NCBI GenBank assembly: GCA_018398995.1
Contig: CP073759.1
Span: 1,194,311 to 1,258,310, forward strand
Source of the DNA: Methylophilaceae bacterium
GTDB taxonomy: Bacteria; Pseudomonadota; Gammaproteobacteria; Burkholderiales; Methylophilaceae
DNA: 64,000 bases
Direction: 5' to 3'
The position numbers and the translations under genes are program-made. Below the pieces are notes generated by a model. The model ran no database searches, had not been told where the DNA came from, and saw nothing but the letters and a program-made list of their open reading frames with translations. Below, piece after piece: positions 62,838-64,000 of this stretch (the stretch's first letter is position 1; every line of letters begins with the position of its first letter).

Positions 62838-63473
62838 TTAGGTTGCTTGCGCGAGCAATGCTTGTAAGCCAGCAATATCAGCCCTATCCGCATTACTGCC
62901 ATCACTTGGGCGTTTGGTGGCAATACGCATATCATCAAACTCAAATACGCTCAGCCGTTGCAGCCCGTATTCGGTTTCTAAAGTGAACACAGGTACAGTT
63001 TTGTGTGCTTTTTCTCTTTTATTTTTACTGGGCCGGTCGGATACCCGATAGGTTTTTTCGTCGCTCTCAAAGGGGATTTGTTGGCTGAGTAAAAAAATCT
63101 CAACATCTTTTGCGCTGTCTGCAAATAAATGAATATTGGTTTGCGCATTTTTACCTGCTGTGCCATCCAGCACGCTACCAGTGAGAAACGGATTGAATCG
63201 TTCAAATAGTTGCATCGTCGCTAATGCGGCTTGTCGCAGCATCTTGAGTTCATGCGGCTGTTCATCAGCATTGTATAACTCGTGGTAGGTTCTCACTTCT
63301 GCTTCAATTTCAGCATTACTAGGCAAAACACTTTTATCTAAAACACCTATCTGACGACCTGCTTTCTTTTTTGCATAAGCAAAATCGCTAATGCCATCCT
63401 CTACCATCATACGGGCAGCTTGTTGAGCAATCGTTTGCCTTAGCTGATCTGTGCGTTCGCGTGCCATATTCAA
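62838..63473 (-). CDS. Nucleotidyltransferase-like protein of unknown function
   Basis: A 211-residue protein. The segment FLTGSVLDGTAGKNAQTNIHLFADSAKDVEIFLL resembles a nucleotidyltransferase core (Gly-Ser, then two spaced acidic residues), here cited only by its parts: GSVLDGTAG, HLFADS and DVEIF. The N-terminal third is helical and charged (QQAARMMVEDGISDFAYAKK). Similar proteins are conserved in beta- and gammaproteobacteria without known function. A second start Met lies two codons in. It is 12 bp after the PBP1A gene and probably co-transcribed. Confidence 0.72.
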   Translation of the reverse strand: MNMARERTDQLRQTIAQQAARMMVEDGISDFAYAKKKAGRQIGVLDKSVLPSNAEIEAEVRTYHELYNADEQPHELKMLRQAALATMQLFERFNPFLTGSVLDGTAGKNAQTNIHLFADSAKDVEIFLLSQQIPFESDEKTYRVSDRPSKNKREKAHKTVPVFTLETEYGLQRLSVFEFDDMRIATKRPSDGSNADRADIAGLQALLAQAT

Positions 63474-63485
63474 TCAAAGGGTGTA

Positions 63486-64000
63486 TTAAAACCCAGAAGG
63501 GTTTAATACACTTTTGGCATTATCGGTACTCGTTGGATTTTTACGTTGCGTTTTGATTTTGGTATCCTCAGAGGTTGCTCCACTAGTTGAACCGTCTTTA
63601 TTTTGATTATCCATTACGTCTGGCTTAATGTCAGCAGGTGGATTGGCAAATGTCGACGTATTGGGCTGCAATGGATTAAAACCAGAGTCAAACACATCCG
63701 TTAGTGGTGGTAGATTCAGTTCTAGGAACGGTGGCGGATTTTCATTATAAAAAAACTCATCTATACCATAATCACCAGATTCAACTAGCGTGCCCGTGAT
63801 TGGATCAATACGTAAAGACATTAGCCCAGCTGGTTCGTGATAGGGTAAATCTGGTTTATCTTTCAGCGCTGCTTTCATGTATTGAATCCAAATAGGTAAC
63901 GCCGCCCGCCCACCAGTTTCAACTTTGCCAAGTGAACGTGGTTGATCATAGCCCATCCAAGAAACAGCGACTTCGTGAGACGTATAGCCAGCAAACCAAG
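63486..64000 (-). CDS. mrcA: Penicillin-binding protein 1A, C-terminal part (5' end outside window)
   Basis: The minus-strand frame runs open from the right window edge to a stop at 63486. It contains the end of a class A PBP transpeptidase domain: WFAGYTSHEVAVSWMGYD, SLGKVETGGRAALPIW and the following FM-like IQYMKAALK. An unstructured Pro/Asn/Thr-rich tail (about the last 90 residues) follows, typical of PBP1A. The catalytic Ser and KTG motifs would lie beyond position 64000. Confidence 0.9.
   Translation of the reverse strand, partial: WFAGYTSHEVAVSWMGYDQPRSLGKVETGGRAALPIWIQYMKAALKDKPDLPYHEPAGLMSLRIDPITGTLVESGDYGIDEFFYNENPPPFLELNLPPLTDVFDSGFNPLQPNTSTFANPPADIKPDVMDNQNKDGSTSGATSEDTKIKTQRKNPTSTDNAKSVLNPSGF

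Overview
The window reads as a chromosomal segment of a Gram-negative betaproteobacterium with moderately low GC. The gene set and order (TorF-type porin–glnK–amtB, ubiK–comM, mpl, a proteobacterial-type gshA next to gshB, mreBCD–mrdAB–rlpA–dacA–lipBA, metXW, trpEGDC) resemble the Nitrosomonadales, most likely Methylophilaceae. That placement is inference: no methylotrophy marker such as a methanol dehydrogenase lies in the window. Nearly all of it is housekeeping sequence, packed tightly with genes on both strands. I saw no rRNA, tRNA, insertion sequence or CRISPR array, and no gene-free stretch longer than about 300 bases.

Layout. Positions 1-2.8 kb hold a membrane-fusion (HlyD) protein, cut by the window edge, and an ABC exporter half whose ATPase motifs are badly degenerate. 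Positions 2.9-5.9 kb hold a nitrogen-responsive operon torF–glnK–amtB behind a near-perfect sigma-54 promoter. Positions 6-12.9 kb hold ubiK, a comM gene broken by one stop codon, metH, and an EAL–HDOD gene broken by a frameshift and a stop. Positions 13-21.5 kb hold mpl, a TonB-type protein, a thioredoxin-like ferredoxin, a HIT protein, nadA, nudB, ispH, purU and lptM–lysA. Positions 21.7-22.8 kb hold a type IV pilin gene followed by what looks like a deletion scar joining the start of a FimT-like minor pilin gene to the last part of pilY1.

Positions 23.4-37.1 kb are all on the minus strand: mreB–mreC–mreD–mrdA–rodA–rlpA–dacA–ybeD–lipB–lipA–gshA–gshB–apbE–NusG_II–Gx transporter. This run combines cell elongation, lipoate, glutathione and flavin-transfer functions. 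Positions 37.2-40.5 kb hold gatCAB. Positions 40.5-46.2 kb hold a DUF4124 protein, pyrE, an exonuclease III gene, an AmpG-like permease, an unknown secreted protein, a DUF481 protein and an HxlR regulator. Positions 46.4-50.7 kb hold a molybdenum hydroxylase cluster (2Fe-2S subunit, Tat-exported catalytic subunit, XdhC, MocA-like cytidylyltransferase). Positions 50.7-56.3 kb hold metXW, a BLUF blue-light sensor and hemA–prfA–prmC. Positions 56.5-62.8 kb hold rpe, a candidate Trp-rich leader peptide, trpE–trpG–trpD–DUF3465–trpC and hemB. The window ends with a nucleotidyltransferase-like gene and the 3' end of a PBP1A gene.

The most interesting signals are the scar in the minor-pilin region together with the broken comM (a possible loss of natural transformation), the ATPase-dead-looking ABC exporter, the sigma-54 promoter, the candidate trp leader peptide, the BLUF protein with all key residues, and the ApbE/NusG_II/Gx cluster. 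No wholly new multi-gene system could be demonstrated.
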